Of a stretch of DNA of 27,751 nucleotides, positions 13,468-23,400 are shown piece by piece (the stretch's first letter is position 1; each line of letters starts with the position of its first letter). Source of the stretch: Holophagales bacterium UBA2201 (GTDB taxonomy: Bacteria > Acidobacteriota > Thermoanaerobaculia > UBA2201); NCBI GenBank assembly GCA_002327305.1, contig DCUZ01000011.1, forward strand, positions 1-27,751, written 5' to 3'. Both the position numbers and the translations under genes were made by a program. The notes under the pieces are model-generated. The model worked only from the letters and a program-made list of their open reading frames with translations. It was not told the DNA's origin and searched no databases.

Positions 13468-13526
13468 ACGAATAATCACCGTCAACAAGATCTTCGATAT
13501 AGCTGCACTACTCAGTTAATGGAATC

Positions 13527-13552
13527 CAATTCCGATCCTAAATCCGATACTG
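13527..13552 (-). repeat. ATCGG-rich module, inverted, island 2
   Basis: The plus strand reads CCAATTCCGATCCTAAATCC followed by GATACT. This is the inverted form of the module at 12464-12480. The order, inward from array 7, matches the other borders. Confidence 0.55.
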
Positions 13553-13616
13553 AACACATCTGGTGCGGCGGGGCTGAATTCCTAACTCCCGACTGCATTG
13601 CGGTTTCGCGTGGGTG

Positions 13617-13652
13617 GGGGAGCATTCCCGCCTTCCGCCTTCCGCCTTCAGC
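13617..13652 (-). repeat. Octamer array 7 (right border of island 2)
   Basis: On the minus strand, directly after the TAG of the BNR gene, the units read GCTGAAG, GCGGAAG, GCGGAAG, GCGGGAAT and GCT, followed by CCCCCACCCAC. The polarity is opposite to array 4, so the two arrays face each other across the island. Confidence 0.75.
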
Positions 13653-15992
13653 CTAATTCTCCGGCGGCCCCACCGGCCGTTCGTGGCCGCTCGGGGTGAT
13701 CTGCCAGGCCCCGCGGCCGTAGGTGCCGGCGGTGATGGTGCCGGTGTTGGGGTTCCGCTTCAGGTCGGTCACCACCACCCCCAGGGGAAGGCCCCGCATG
13801 TAGGGCCGGAAATGGAGCCCCCGGTCGTTGCTCCGGAAGACCCCCACGTCGTTGCCGAGAAGGATCTCCGTGGCCGAAAGGACCAGGACCGCGTTCGCGG
13901 GGACGTCGGGCAGGCCCTCCCCCCGGGGCTCCCACCGGTCCCCCGTGAACTCCCACAGATGAGGGGTCCGGAACCCCCCCACCACGGCGAAGGCCGCGGC
14001 GGGGTCGGCCGGGTCCGGGGCGATGTCGTTGACGGAGCGGAAGGGGAGGCCGGCGCTGTGGTCCAACCAGCTCACCCCGCCGTCCGCGGAGGTCCACGCC
14101 ATCCCGTCGGTGGTCCCCGCCCACGCCCGCTTGTTGTCGGCGGCGCTCACCTCCACCACCTGGATGGTGTCCCACTCCCCGCCCAGGGTCATGTCCTCGG
14201 GGCCCACCGGCTTCCAGGCATTGCCCCCGTTAGTGGAGCGGTACATGCGGTGGGTGCCGCAGAACAGGGTGTTGGGATTGACGGGATCGAGCACATAGGG
14301 GGTCACCCAGTTGATGCGGTCCCCCGAGACGAACCCGTTGCGGGGATTGCTGATGATCCCCCAGGGGCCGAAGACCCCCGACGAGGAGCGGTAGATGGCC
14401 GGGGTGTCCCAGGGGTAGCTGGTCGTGTACACGGTGGCGGGGTTGACGGGGTTGATGTAGGAGAGGAAGCCGTCGCCCGTCACCGCCATCAGGTCCCAGG
14501 TATCCTCGGTGGTGCGGACCAGGGATGAATTGTCCTGGGACCCTCCCACGATGACGCCGTCGTCCGTGGGGTGGATGCCGACGCCGTAGAACTGCGTCAT
14601 CACCAGGTTGGCGTTGAGGTTGGCGAAGGTCCTGCCGCCGTCGGCGGTCTTCCAGATGCCGCCGTCGCACCCGACATAGAAGGTGTTGGGGTCGGTGGGA
14701 TGCATCAGGAAATCGTGGGTGTCCTGGTGCACCCGCTGGTCGGGGCCCCAGTCGCCCGACAGGTTCTGCCAGAGGGCCCCCCCGTTGGTCGAGACGAACA
14801 TGTGGACGGTCCCCCTGAAGACGGTGTCGGGCTGGGTCAGATGGCCGCGCAGGACCATGTTGTAGCCGCACTGGCCGTCGCAGGCCTCCCGCCCCCAGCT
14901 CATCCGCCGCCAGGAGGCCCCGCCGTCGGTGGAGCGCCAGAACTCGGGCGTCTCGTTGACGCCGTCGAAGAGGGCGTACACGTAATCGGGGTTCGCCGGA
15001 GCGAGGGCCACCTCCACCCGCCCCACCCCTCCGGAGGGGAGGCCGGAAGCGGTCTGCACCTCCCAGGTAACGCCGTTGTCCACCGATCGGAAAAGGCCGC
15101 CGTTCTGCGCCCCCGCCCACCAGACATCCGGCCGCAGGGGGTTCTGCACGATCTCGGTCACCCCCATGCCGGAAAGGCGCCGGGTCCAGGTCCGGCCGCC
15201 GTCGTCGGTGGTGAAGAGGCCGCCCCAGAAATAGTTGCCGTTGACACAGTCGCTGTAGCGCCCCCCGACGACCAGATGGTCCGGGTCGCGCGGGTCCACC
15301 ACCACCGAGGCGAAGGCGGAGAGGTTCTGCAGGGTGGCCGTCCCCGATCCGTTGCGCGCCTCCCAGGTGAGCCCCCCGTCGCCCGAGCGGAGGAGCCCCA
15401 CGCCGAAGTACTCCTCGCACCACATGCTGTTCTCCCCCGTCCCCACCCAGATCACCCGGGGATCGGCAGGGTCGAGGGTGATCACCCCCACGGTGGTGGT
15501 CCCGGTCCCGTCGAAGATCGGCTCCCAGGTGATCCCATCGTCGAAGGAGCGCCACAGTCCCCCCGATGCGCCGCCGGCGTAGAGGATGTCGTTGGCCCAG
15601 TCCTTGGCCAGGGCGATGATGCGGCCGGAGACCTGCCCGAAACGCCAGTTCTCGAACCGGGCGGAGGCGGGGCCCCGACAGGTCCAGGAATCCCCCCCGC
15701 GCGCGCCGGAATCATCGGCGCGTTGCTGGATCTCCAGGGCGAGGCGGGTGTGGGCGACGGCCTCCTGCCGCAGTTCCGCCATCTTCCGGTCGGCCCCGGC
15801 CCGCCGGGAAGCGTAGAACCATTGGTGCCGCCGTTCGATGAGGTCCATCTCCCCGTCGTGCCGCTTGTGGAGGCCGCCGGGCCCCTCCACCGGGGGCTGG
15901 GGCGGCCGGGCGATGGGTCCGCTCCCGATGAGGGGCAGGAACAGCCCCAGGACAAGGGCATGACGAAGTAGGGATAGGGCGGTGAACTTCAT
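13653..15992 (-). CDS. Secreted BNR/sortilin-type beta-propeller protein
   Basis: 779 aa from the ATG at 15992, which has a ribosome site GAGGAG just upstream and a signal peptide (MKFTALSLLRHALVLGLFLPLIGSGPIA). An open frame continues upstream to 16208, but the extension has no signal peptide and I reject it. The body is built of BNR/Asp-box-like repeats such as LWRSFDDGITWEPI, LLRSGDGGLTWEAR, LFTTDDGGRTWTRR, LFRSVDNGVTWEVQ, FWRSTDGGASWRRM and MYRSTNGGNAWKPV. They alternate with DPADPRVIWVGTGE-type strands, giving one or two Vps10/sortilin-like propellers. It is secreted or surface-bound; the enzyme activity and ligand are unknown. Glycosidase activity should not be assumed from the BNR motif alone. 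Confidence 0.88.
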   Translation of the reverse strand: MKFTALSLLRHALVLGLFLPLIGSGPIARPPQPPVEGPGGLHKRHDGEMDLIERRHQWFYASRRAGADRKMAELRQEAVAHTRLALEIQQRADDSGARGGDSWTCRGPASARFENWRFGQVSGRIIALAKDWANDILYAGGASGGLWRSFDDGITWEPIFDGTGTTTVGVITLDPADPRVIWVGTGENSMWCEEYFGVGLLRSGDGGLTWEARNGSGTATLQNLSAFASVVVDPRDPDHLVVGGRYSDCVNGNYFWGGLFTTDDGGRTWTRRLSGMGVTEIVQNPLRPDVWWAGAQNGGLFRSVDNGVTWEVQTASGLPSGGVGRVEVALAPANPDYVYALFDGVNETPEFWRSTDGGASWRRMSWGREACDGQCGYNMVLRGHLTQPDTVFRGTVHMFVSTNGGALWQNLSGDWGPDQRVHQDTHDFLMHPTDPNTFYVGCDGGIWKTADGGRTFANLNANLVMTQFYGVGIHPTDDGVIVGGSQDNSSLVRTTEDTWDLMAVTGDGFLSYINPVNPATVYTTSYPWDTPAIYRSSSGVFGPWGIISNPRNGFVSGDRINWVTPYVLDPVNPNTLFCGTHRMYRSTNGGNAWKPVGPEDMTLGGEWDTIQVVEVSAADNKRAWAGTTDGMAWTSADGGVSWLDHSAGLPFRSVNDIAPDPADPAAAFAVVGGFRTPHLWEFTGDRWEPRGEGLPDVPANAVLVLSATEILLGNDVGVFRSNDRGLHFRPYMRGLPLGVVVTDLKRNPNTGTITAGTYGRGAWQITPSGHERPVGPPEN

Positions 15993-16226
15993 GGCTTCTC
16001 CTCGTTCGGTGGGATTCCAAGGGTAATACGCATGGGGAACGCAATGGTTGGGGGGACCCATGGGACTGGGAAGGGGGGACGGCGAAAGGGTCGGCCAAGC
16101 CCAGGGGGGTTTTCCGGTATCTCCGGCTTTATTCAGAAACCCGGCACCGATCTTGGAGCCCGCTTCCGATCCCCCCGCAAACGGCAAGGCGGGACTCCGA
16201 ACCCTCAACGCTGAACGGCTTCCCTT

Positions 16227-16697
16227 TTACTCCTCCTCGTCCCCGCCCTCCCCGGTCAATCCTTCCTCGCCCAGAGCGGGCGGGAACTCCGCCAGGATCT
16301 CGCGGGCGTCCTCGGCGTCCTCCTCCAGGACCCACAACTTCACCGCCTCGGGCACCTCGGTCAGCGACTCGTGCCCCCACACCCCGCTCTCGGCCCCCTG
16401 GATGTAGGCGTCGATGCCGTGCTCTTCCAACAGGTCTTTGGCCTCCAGGGCGAAGGTGATGCTGTCGAAGGTGGCCACCTCCACGGCTGGCTCCTGCGGG
16501 TTCGCCTTGGGGAGTCTCGCCCCTGCGGCCAGCTCGTCGAGCGCCTCGGCGCTGATCCCGCGCCGGGTGAGCTCCTCCTTCAGAAGGGCCAGCCCCCCGG
16601 GCTCGTAGTCGCCGGCGCGCTCGATGTACTCCTCCTGGAGGGCCGCGTCGGTCAATTCGGTGAAGTGCTTCCGGATCTGGTCCATTTCCTTTTCCAT
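16227..16697 (-). CDS. DUF2007-like protein
   Basis: 156 aa from the ATG at 16697. The start is chosen because GGAGG sits 5 bases upstream; a further-upstream ATG (16715) would overlap that site. The N-terminus (about 1-55) is helical and acidic (LQEEYIERAGDYEPGGLALLKEELTRRGI). Residues about 72-140 (VATFDSITFALEAKDLLEEHGIDAYIQG, then KLWVLEEDAEDAREIL) match the DUF2007/putative prokaryotic signal-transducing-protein pattern, a small ferredoxin-like fold. It is cytoplasmic, and its role is unknown. It is divergent from coaX, with facing promoters. Confidence 0.78.
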   Translation of the reverse strand: MEKEMDQIRKHFTELTDAALQEEYIERAGDYEPGGLALLKEELTRRGISAEALDELAAGARLPKANPQEPAVEVATFDSITFALEAKDLLEEHGIDAYIQGAESGVWGHESLTEVPEAVKLWVLEEDAEDAREILAEFPPALGEEGLTGEGGDEEE

Positions 16698-16713
16698 GGT
16701 CACCTCCACCGTC

Positions 16714-16719
16714 ATTCTA
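16714..16719 (-). promoter_or_regulatory. -10 box of the DUF2007-like gene
   Basis: On the minus strand this is TAGAAT. It predicts a leader of about 10 bases that just contains the GGAGG ribosome site. No clear -35 is seen. Confidence 0.4.
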
Positions 16720-16795
16720 CCACGCCGGCGGTCGGGGGCCGTCAGCCGCTCCCCCCCGGGCGGAGGACGGTCCGCGGAAGGCGGGGCCCGGGGGG

Positions 16796-16801
16796 TATAA
16801 T
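16796..16801 (+). promoter_or_regulatory. -10 box of coaX, leaderless
   Basis: A perfect TATAAT ends 6 bases before the coaX ATG, so the expected first transcribed base (about 16808) is the A of the start codon. No -35 consensus is seen at the right distance, and no ribosome site is possible. Confidence 0.6.
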
Positions 16802-16807
16802 ACAGGC

Positions 16808-17560
16808 ATGCTCCTGGCCATCGACATCGGCAACACCAACACCGTCCTCGGGGTCTTCCGCGAAGGGGACCTTCAGCGCATCTGGCGCTTCACCACCGAC
16901 CGCTACCGCACCGCCGACGAGTGGGCCCTGGTCCTGGAGCGGGTGGCGGGGGAGGCGAAGGAGGAACGCACGGCCTGCATCGCCAGCGTCGTCCCCCCCG
17001 CCGAGGGGCTCCTGCGCGAGGCCCTCGCCCTCCTCGGCTTCGCCCCGGTGGTGGCCGTCCAGCCCGGGACCCGCACCGGGATCTCGGTCCTCTACGACCA
17101 CCCGCACGAGGTGGGGGTGGACCGCGTGGTCAACGCGGCGGCGCTGAAGGAGATGTACGGCCTTCCCGGCATCGTGGTGGATTTCGGCACGGCCACCACC
17201 TTCGACGTGGTCTCCGGCAAGGGGGAATACCTGGGCGGCCTCATCGCCCCCGGCATCCAGATGGGCGCGGAGTCCCTCTTCCACAAGACGGCCCGCCTGC
17301 CCCAGGTGGAGATCAAACAGCCCCCCGGCCTCATCGGAAAGAACACCGTCCACAGCATGCAGGGAGGGCTCTTCTACGGCTATATCGGCCTCACCGAGGG
17401 GATCCTGGCGCGCCTGACGGCCCAGCACGGCCCCTTCCCCTTCGTGGTGGCCACGGGGGGGCTCGCCGCCCTCCTCTCGCCCCACATCCCCGCCATCACC
17501 CACGCCAACGCCGATCTCACGCTGTGGGGGCTCTACCACGTCTTCCGCCGGAATGTCTGA
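16808..17560 (+). CDS. coaX: Type III pantothenate kinase
   Basis: 250 aa, normal length. It phosphorylates pantothenate with ATP, the first step of coenzyme A synthesis, and is insensitive to CoA feedback. The phosphate-binding loop DIGNTNTVLGVF lies at 5-16. The pantothenate-site/catalytic GVDRVVNAAA is at about 102-111. DFGTATTFDVV (about 123-133) and GGLIAPGIQMGAESLFHKTARLP (about 140-162) complete the ASKHA-fold signature. In the well-known linked arrangement, coaX is next to birA; here it is followed by an unknown gene (8-bp overlap) and comEC. Confidence 0.97.
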   Translation: MLLAIDIGNTNTVLGVFREGDLQRIWRFTTDRYRTADEWALVLERVAGEAKEERTACIASVVPPAEGLLREALALLGFAPVVAVQPGTRTGISVLYDHPHEVGVDRVVNAAALKEMYGLPGIVVDFGTATTFDVVSGKGEYLGGLIAPGIQMGAESLFHKTARLPQVEIKQPPGLIGKNTVHSMQGGLFYGYIGLTEGILARLTAQHGPFPFVVATGGLAALLSPHIPAITHANADLTLWGLYHVFRRNV

Positions 17561-18203
17561 TTTCAAGGAGTATCTTGCCCGGATCGAGGAAACCTTCATC
17601 GCCCTGCGGGGGACGCCGTTCGTCCTCTCCCCCGCCGATGTCCAGTTGATCCAGGCGTGGCACGGACGGGGCCTCCCGGCCGAGGTGGTGGAGGAGGCGG
17701 TGCGGGCGGTGTTCGAACGGGAGCGGAAGCGTGACCCGCACCGCAAGATCGGGGGTCTGAAATACTGCGCCTTCGGCGTGGAGGAGCGGTGGGCCGAACG
17801 GCAGAGGCGGCGGGACGGGTCGTGGCAGAGCCCGGGCGAGGTCCTCCCCGTGGGGGCCCTCCTGGAGACCAACCTCGAACGCCTCCGCGCCTTTCTCGCC
17901 ACCGCCCCCCTCCCCCCCGCGACGGCGGCCCGATCGCTGAAGCAGGTCGAATCGCTGCGGGAGAGGGCCGGGGACCCGGAGGCGGTGGAGGCAGGCCTGA
18001 AGAAGGCGCAGGACACCCTCATCCTGGCGGCCCTAAAAACCCTTCCCAAGGCGGAACGCGAGGCGATGGAGGCGGAGATCCGGACGGCCATGGAGGGGGA
18101 CCTGGCCCCCCTGCCGTCCCAGGCCGCGCGCTTCCTCGTCCGGCGGCTCCTCATGGACCGGGCCCGCGAGAAGTTCGGCGTCCCCGTCCTGACCCTCCTG
18201 TAA
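17553..18203 (+). CDS. Helical protein of unknown function between coaX and comEC
   Basis: 216 aa, not recognised. The N-terminal part (about 1-85) reads YLARIEETFIALRGTPFVLSPADVQLIQAWHGRGLPAEVVEEAVRAVFER, then RDPHRKIGGLKYCAF. This looks like a small helical domain. The rest is charged helix (RSLKQVESLRERAGDPEAVEAGLKKAQDTLI, AEREAMEAEIRTAM), ending in RARFLVRRLLMDRARE-like basic residues. No signal peptide or membrane helix is seen. It overlaps coaX by 8 bp and its TAA directly abuts the comEC GTG, so it is surely co-transcribed. The context hints at a DNA-related or housekeeping role, but no function is claimed. Confidence 0.8.
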   Translation: MSDFKEYLARIEETFIALRGTPFVLSPADVQLIQAWHGRGLPAEVVEEAVRAVFERERKRDPHRKIGGLKYCAFGVEERWAERQRRRDGSWQSPGEVLPVGALLETNLERLRAFLATAPLPPATAARSLKQVESLRERAGDPEAVEAGLKKAQDTLILAALKTLPKAEREAMEAEIRTAMEGDLAPLPSQAARFLVRRLLMDRAREKFGVPVLTLL

Positions 18204-20318
18204 GTGCCGGCCCTGGGCGCCCTCGCCTTCATCGCCGCCTACCACCTCGTCCCGATCCTCCATCCCCTGCCCCTCTGGTTCTACCCGGTCCTCCCCCTCG
18301 CCCTCTTCCTTAAGGGGAAAAAACTCCCCCTCCTCCTGCTGATGGTCCTCCTGGGGATCACCCTCAAAAGCACCCGCCTGACGATGGTCCCGCGGGAGGA
18401 GTTCCCCACGGTGCGCGGGACGGTTGTGGCTCCATGGACCCGGTCCGAATACGCCCACCGCACCCTCCTGGCCACCGCGCACGGCACGGTCCCCCTCTAT
18501 GTCGGGAACCTCGGCGGGGACCCGCCGCTGGCCGGGGAGACGGTGGAGTTCCGCGGGAGGCGGCTCCTGTTCGATCCGCCCCCGGCCGGCCTGCGCGAGG
18601 GGCCCGGCTTCGGCTACCAGGTGAAGTCGGCGGTCCAATTCGACCGCTCGGGCGCCGCGTGGTGGCGGACCCTCCTCTACGCCCCCCTGCGGCTCAACGA
18701 GATCCTCTACCGCCGCGCGGCCCCGCATCTGGAGAGCCGGCCCGCCCTGGCCTCTCTGGTCAAGGCCCTGGTCTTCGCCCGGTACGACGCCGACGACGAG
18801 GCCTTCTTCGACGCCTTCCGCCGGGGGGGGGTCCTCCATCTCCTGGCCGTTTCGGGACTCCACGTGGGGGTGTTCCTCCTCTATCTCCTCCTGGTCCTGC
18901 GCCTCCTTCGCGCCCCGCCCTGGGTCATCGCCGCCGCGGCCATCCTCTTCCTGTTCCTCTACGCCGGGTTCTGCGGATGGCGGGCCCCCATCCTGCGCGC
19001 GGCGCTGATGGGGACCCTCCACTACCTGGGCATCCTCCTGCGGCGCCCCCAGGCGTCCCTGACGACGCTGTGGACCTCCCTGCCCATCAACGCCCTCCTC
19101 ATGCCCCATCACGCCTTCACGGCGGGGTTCTGGTTCTCCTACGCGGCGGCCTTCGCCGTCCTGGTCTTCGTGCCGGCCCGGAAGGGGACCCTCTTCTCCC
19201 TGGCCTACACCGGCATCCCCGTCCAGCTCTTCCTGGCCCCCCTCCTTCTGTTCGCCTTCGGCTCCTTCACCTGGGGCGCGGTGGTCCTTAATCCCATTCT
19301 CATCCCCCTCGCTTCCCTCCTCCTTCTGGCCCTCCCCGTCGTGGTCCTGGCCCCGGTCCCGCTCTACCTGGAGGCCGTCCAAACCGCCGCCGGATGGGTG
19401 ACGGCCCTGGTGGAGGGGTTCGGGGAGCACGTCTGGTGGGGCTCCTACCTCCCCTATCCCCCCGGGTGGCTGGTGGTCCTCTTCTATCTTTGTCTCGTTC
19501 CCCTCCTCGCCAAATCGCCCGGCCGTCCGGACCTCCTGTGGAAACGCCTCCTCCCCGCCGGCGCCCTTTTTGCCCTCCTCTACGGCCTCACCCTCCCCGT
19601 CCCCTCCCGCCAGGTCCTGTTCCTCGACGTGGGACAGGGGGCGGCCACGCTATTCGTGGACGGCGGCCACAGCGTTCTGGTGGACACGGGGAAGCGCCCC
19701 TTCTCCACGCGTCTCCTCCCGCCGCTCCTGCGCGAGGCCGCCCTTCCGCTGGATGCCCTCGTCCTGACCCATCCGGAACTGGATCACGACCGGTGGGCCG
19801 AGCGCCTCGTCCGCGACGCCCCCCCGGGAACGCTCCTGTTCCCGCGCGTCTTCGAGGCCCGGTACGGGTCGCTGGCCGGCCTCGCCCGCCGCCGCGGCGT
19901 GACGGTGGAAACGCTGGAATCGGGAATGGCCTTCGAGGCGGGGGCGTGGCGCTTTTCCGTCCTCCACCCCGGCCCGGGCCCCTGTCGGAGCGACAACGCC
20001 TGTTCCCTCGTCCTCCTGGCCGAGGGGGGCGGCCGGAGCGTCCTGTTGATGGGCGACGCGGAGCGCGACCTCGATCCCACGCTATTCTCCCGCGTCCCTT
20101 TCCGCCCCGATGCCATGCAGGCGGCCCACCATGGGAGCCGGACGGGAAATTCACCGGGGCTCCTCCGGTGCCTGCGGCCCCGGGTGGTGGTGGTCTCCGT
20201 GGGAGCCAACAACCCCTACGGCCACCCCCATCGGGAGACCCTGGAGGTCGTCGCCGCCTCCGGCGCCCTCCTCTGGCGCACCGATCAGCGCGGGGCCTAC
20301 CGCCTGCGATTCCGGTAG
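18204..20318 (+). CDS. comEC: ComEC/Rec2-type DNA uptake channel
   Basis: 704 aa. ComEC is the inner-membrane channel that takes single-stranded DNA into the cytoplasm in natural transformation. The start is a GTG immediately after the upstream TAA. The N-terminus has hydrophobic helices and a DUF4131-like OB domain (about 70-150). The Competence domain (about 185-450) has the signature GVLHLLAVSGLHVGVFLLYLLLVL and GWRAPILRAALMGTL. The C-terminal metallo-beta-lactamase-like domain (about 470-704) has LFLDVGQGAATLFV, LVLTHPELDHDRWAE (metal site HxxxDH), LLMGDAE, MQAAHHGSRTGNSP and NPYGHPH. All parts appear intact. Other competence genes are not in the window. Confidence 0.94.
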   Translation: MPALGALAFIAAYHLVPILHPLPLWFYPVLPLALFLKGKKLPLLLLMVLLGITLKSTRLTMVPREEFPTVRGTVVAPWTRSEYAHRTLLATAHGTVPLYVGNLGGDPPLAGETVEFRGRRLLFDPPPAGLREGPGFGYQVKSAVQFDRSGAAWWRTLLYAPLRLNEILYRRAAPHLESRPALASLVKALVFARYDADDEAFFDAFRRGGVLHLLAVSGLHVGVFLLYLLLVLRLLRAPPWVIAAAAILFLFLYAGFCGWRAPILRAALMGTLHYLGILLRRPQASLTTLWTSLPINALLMPHHAFTAGFWFSYAAAFAVLVFVPARKGTLFSLAYTGIPVQLFLAPLLLFAFGSFTWGAVVLNPILIPLASLLLLALPVVVLAPVPLYLEAVQTAAGWVTALVEGFGEHVWWGSYLPYPPGWLVVLFYLCLVPLLAKSPGRPDLLWKRLLPAGALFALLYGLTLPVPSRQVLFLDVGQGAATLFVDGGHSVLVDTGKRPFSTRLLPPLLREAALPLDALVLTHPELDHDRWAERLVRDAPPGTLLFPRVFEARYGSLAGLARRRGVTVETLESGMAFEAGAWRFSVLHPGPGPCRSDNACSLVLLAEGGGRSVLLMGDAERDLDPTLFSRVPFRPDAMQAAHHGSRTGNSPGLLRCLRPRVVVVSVGANNPYGHPHRETLEVVAASGALLWRTDQRGAYRLRFR

Positions 20319-20415
20319 GAGCGGCTCGACGGATCGCCCGGCCCAGCGGCGGGCGCGGGGCCGCTTCGTCCCTCCCGGTTATTCTATTTGTGGAATGCCG
20401 CGCTCCCGCGGCTCT

Positions 20416-23400
20416 TCACGGACACGCGGCATGCCCGTGGTCGTCCTCTGTCATTCCGCAGAGCGTCCCCACCGTCCAGGGGCGGGGTTCATCCACCATA
20501 CCGTTGAAGCCAAACCCAGGATGGCCGGCGATGGGGCCGTTCGTCCAGACGATGTTGAACCAGACATTTTCCAAGTCCGAGGAGTTGACGGCGCCGTCTT
20601 GGCCCATGTTTCCAAGATCGTTGTCCGCGCATCCCGAATACGTATTCCAAGTGCCGAGGCTTCCATAGAGCAGGATGGCCTTCTGGGCGCTACAGGTGAC
20701 GGCGTCATAGGTCACCTGCAGGGTGTCTCCGTCCGGGTTCTTGCTGAACTTCGCCGCATCCACCCCCGTGGCCTGCACCGGCGGCGGGGCGGATGATATG
20801 CTGGCAATGAAATCCTGTCCCAGTTGGTCTGAAACTATGTTGACATAAGCCAAGAAGTGCTGGGTGAAAGCGTATCCGGCCAACACTGGTGTCACGGTGC
20901 CGGACCAGCCGATGGGCACCATGGCTTCATAGCGGCCCTCGTCATCGGTGACGGGGTCGCCCGGCAACCCACTCATCGTTGCCCCGGCCAGTCCCGTGCC
21001 ATCTTGGGTCACCCTCCCAGCGATCAACGGTCGGATGCGGAAAGAAAAAATGGCACCTCCACCTACGCCGCCATATCTTGTTGTTCCGACCAAGTAATTA
21101 TTTATGAAAAGCAGGGAGTCGGCGGCCCCAAAGCCATCGTTAGTGCTCCAGGAGAAATAGCGAATGATGGCAAATCCGCCCCCATCCGGATTAATCTGAA
21201 AGAGACTGCCTCCTTCGTCGGGGCCACCCCCATTCGTCACCCCGTAGAAAATTCCAGCCGTCTCCATCAAGGTTCCATCGGGCCATTCCCCATCCCCCGG
21301 GCCTCCGGCCAAGGCACGAAGGACCTGGTATCCGCTGCCATCCGGATTGATTTTGAAGATCGTTCCCTTGTCCGCAGGACCGCCCATGTTGGTCATTCCA
21401 TACAGGCATCCGGCGGAGTACAACAGGGAACCGACAGGATAAGATCCATCTCCATCGGCCCCCTCGAATGAATGAAGGATTTGGTAGGCGCTTCCATCCG
21501 AATTGAGTTTGAAAATGGTCCCATGACCATAAACTCCTCCGCCTGATGTCATTCCAAATAATTCCCCGGAGACGCCAATCAGTGGACCACCAACCCAATA
21601 GCCGTCATCCGGCGTTTCAGTGAAAGAATGGACGATCTGGAATCCGCTTCCGTCCGGGTTGATGGCATAAATGGTCCCATTCCAGGCCGTTCCGCCGTTG
21701 CTTGTCGTTCCTATCAACGTGCCATTATTGATGGCGAGCCCCCCGGTTGGATATCCCGGATCCGACGAAAAGTAGGAGAAGGAATGCAAAATTTGATAAT
21801 CCGTGCCATCTGGCCGAATGGCAAAAAGGATTCCGGCGTTATTTTCACCGCCGGAGTACGTCACTCCAAACAATCGGCCATCCCACTCCACGAGGGGCCC
21901 TATGGGGCCTTCGCCGTCGTCTGGATGGCCCATGAAGGCGTGCAGAATCTGATATCCGCTTCCGTCCCAATGCATTTTGTAGATGATCCCGCCGTTCCCC
22001 GCCCCTCCTCCTGCAGTCATCCCATACAGGTTGCCGCCGGACTGGATGGGTATCCGACTGACGTATCGGCCATCCACGCCTGTATCCTGAAAAAAGTGGA
22101 CGGTCGAGAATCCGCTGCCGTCGGGGTTGATTTTGAATACGCTGCCTTGTCCGTTCCAGCCATCTCCGATCGTCATGCCATATAGGGCGCCTTCGTGCGC
22201 GATCAGAGAAGGTCCGGGGTACCGGCTCTCACCCGTAGAACTGTCAAAAGAATGCAGGATCTGGTATCCGCTTCCATCGGGATTGAGACTGAAAACCGTC
22301 CCATCTCCTTTGCTCCCGCCTTGCCGGGTCATGCCGTACAAAACGCCGTTCACGGCAATAAGCGTTCCATGGGGCCCATAGCCATCATCGGGATAGCCGG
22401 AAAAGGAATGGATGAGTTGGAACCCGCTGCCGTCCGGATTGATTTTATAGATGCAGCCATGGCCGGTGGCACCGCCGTACTGTGTCACTCCATAAAACGC
22501 GCCATTCAGTGGAAGCAGTTTGCCATAAGGGTAGACACCATTGTCCGCATCGTCTCCGAAAGAATGAAGCATTTGAAATCCGCTGCCATCCGGTAGGATT
22601 CCATAGATTGTCCCTCTGTCCTCATTCCCACCCCAACAGGTCACACCATAAATCCTCCCTTCGGCAACGATCACCCCTTCCTGCGGGTAGGCGCCCTCGG
22701 TCGCTCCGCCCTGGAATGAATGAATGATCTGAAATCCGCTCCCATCCGGGTTGATTTGAAAGAGGATCCCAGCATCATTGATTCCACCGCTTCCGGCCAC
22801 TCCGTACAATTTCTCTCCGAGGGCCAATAGCGATCCATCCGGCCAATAACCGTTTTCTAAGCCTTCTCCAAAGGAATGGATGACCTGAAAATCGCTGCCG
22901 TTGGGATTGATCTTAAATATCGTCCCACAACCAGCACCCCCGCCCCCCAGCGTCATGCCATAGAGCATCCCTTGAAAGGAGATGACAGCGCCATTCAAGG
23001 ACCACCCCCCGTCGGAGGGCCCGCCTGAAAAGTCATGAATGACGGCATAGTCACCGCCATCGGGCCTCATCCTGAAGATCGCGCCGTTCCCGGAACGTCC
23101 CCCATCAGAGGTCATGCCGTAGAGGAACTCACAACCGGCCAGGAGATCCCCATAGGGCTGGATCCCATCGCCAAACCCCGGCAGGAACCAATGCCTGACC
23201 ATGTAGGGATCATATCGGGGCTTGAAATAGGCGGCGACCAATTTGGTGCCGTCCATGGAGAGCGTACACTGGGGGGCGCTTCCCACGCAATCGCCGATCC
23301 ATTGGACGAACTCCTCATTCGGACCTGGATTTGCCGAGAGGACCACCGTGCTCCCTGGCACGGCGGCTATGGTGCATAAGCCGCCGCATGAGGGAGCTGG

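Noticed and set aside
13417..13656. Small plus-strand open frame upstream of the BNR gene
   Set aside because: It runs through an operator-like hairpin and octamer array 7; there is no ribosome site or recognisable product.
14571..15971. Plus-strand frame opposite the BNR gene
   Set aside because: An antisense shadow; the minus strand has clear Asp-box repeats and a signal peptide.
15993..16208. N-terminal extension of the BNR gene to a start at 16208
   Set aside because: The 72-residue extension is Pro/Ser-rich without a signal peptide. The ATG at 15992 has a ribosome site and a proper signal sequence.
20397..20412. Shared terminator between comEC and the giant gene
   Set aside because: GCCGCG/CGCGGC is only 6 bp with no T-run on either strand.
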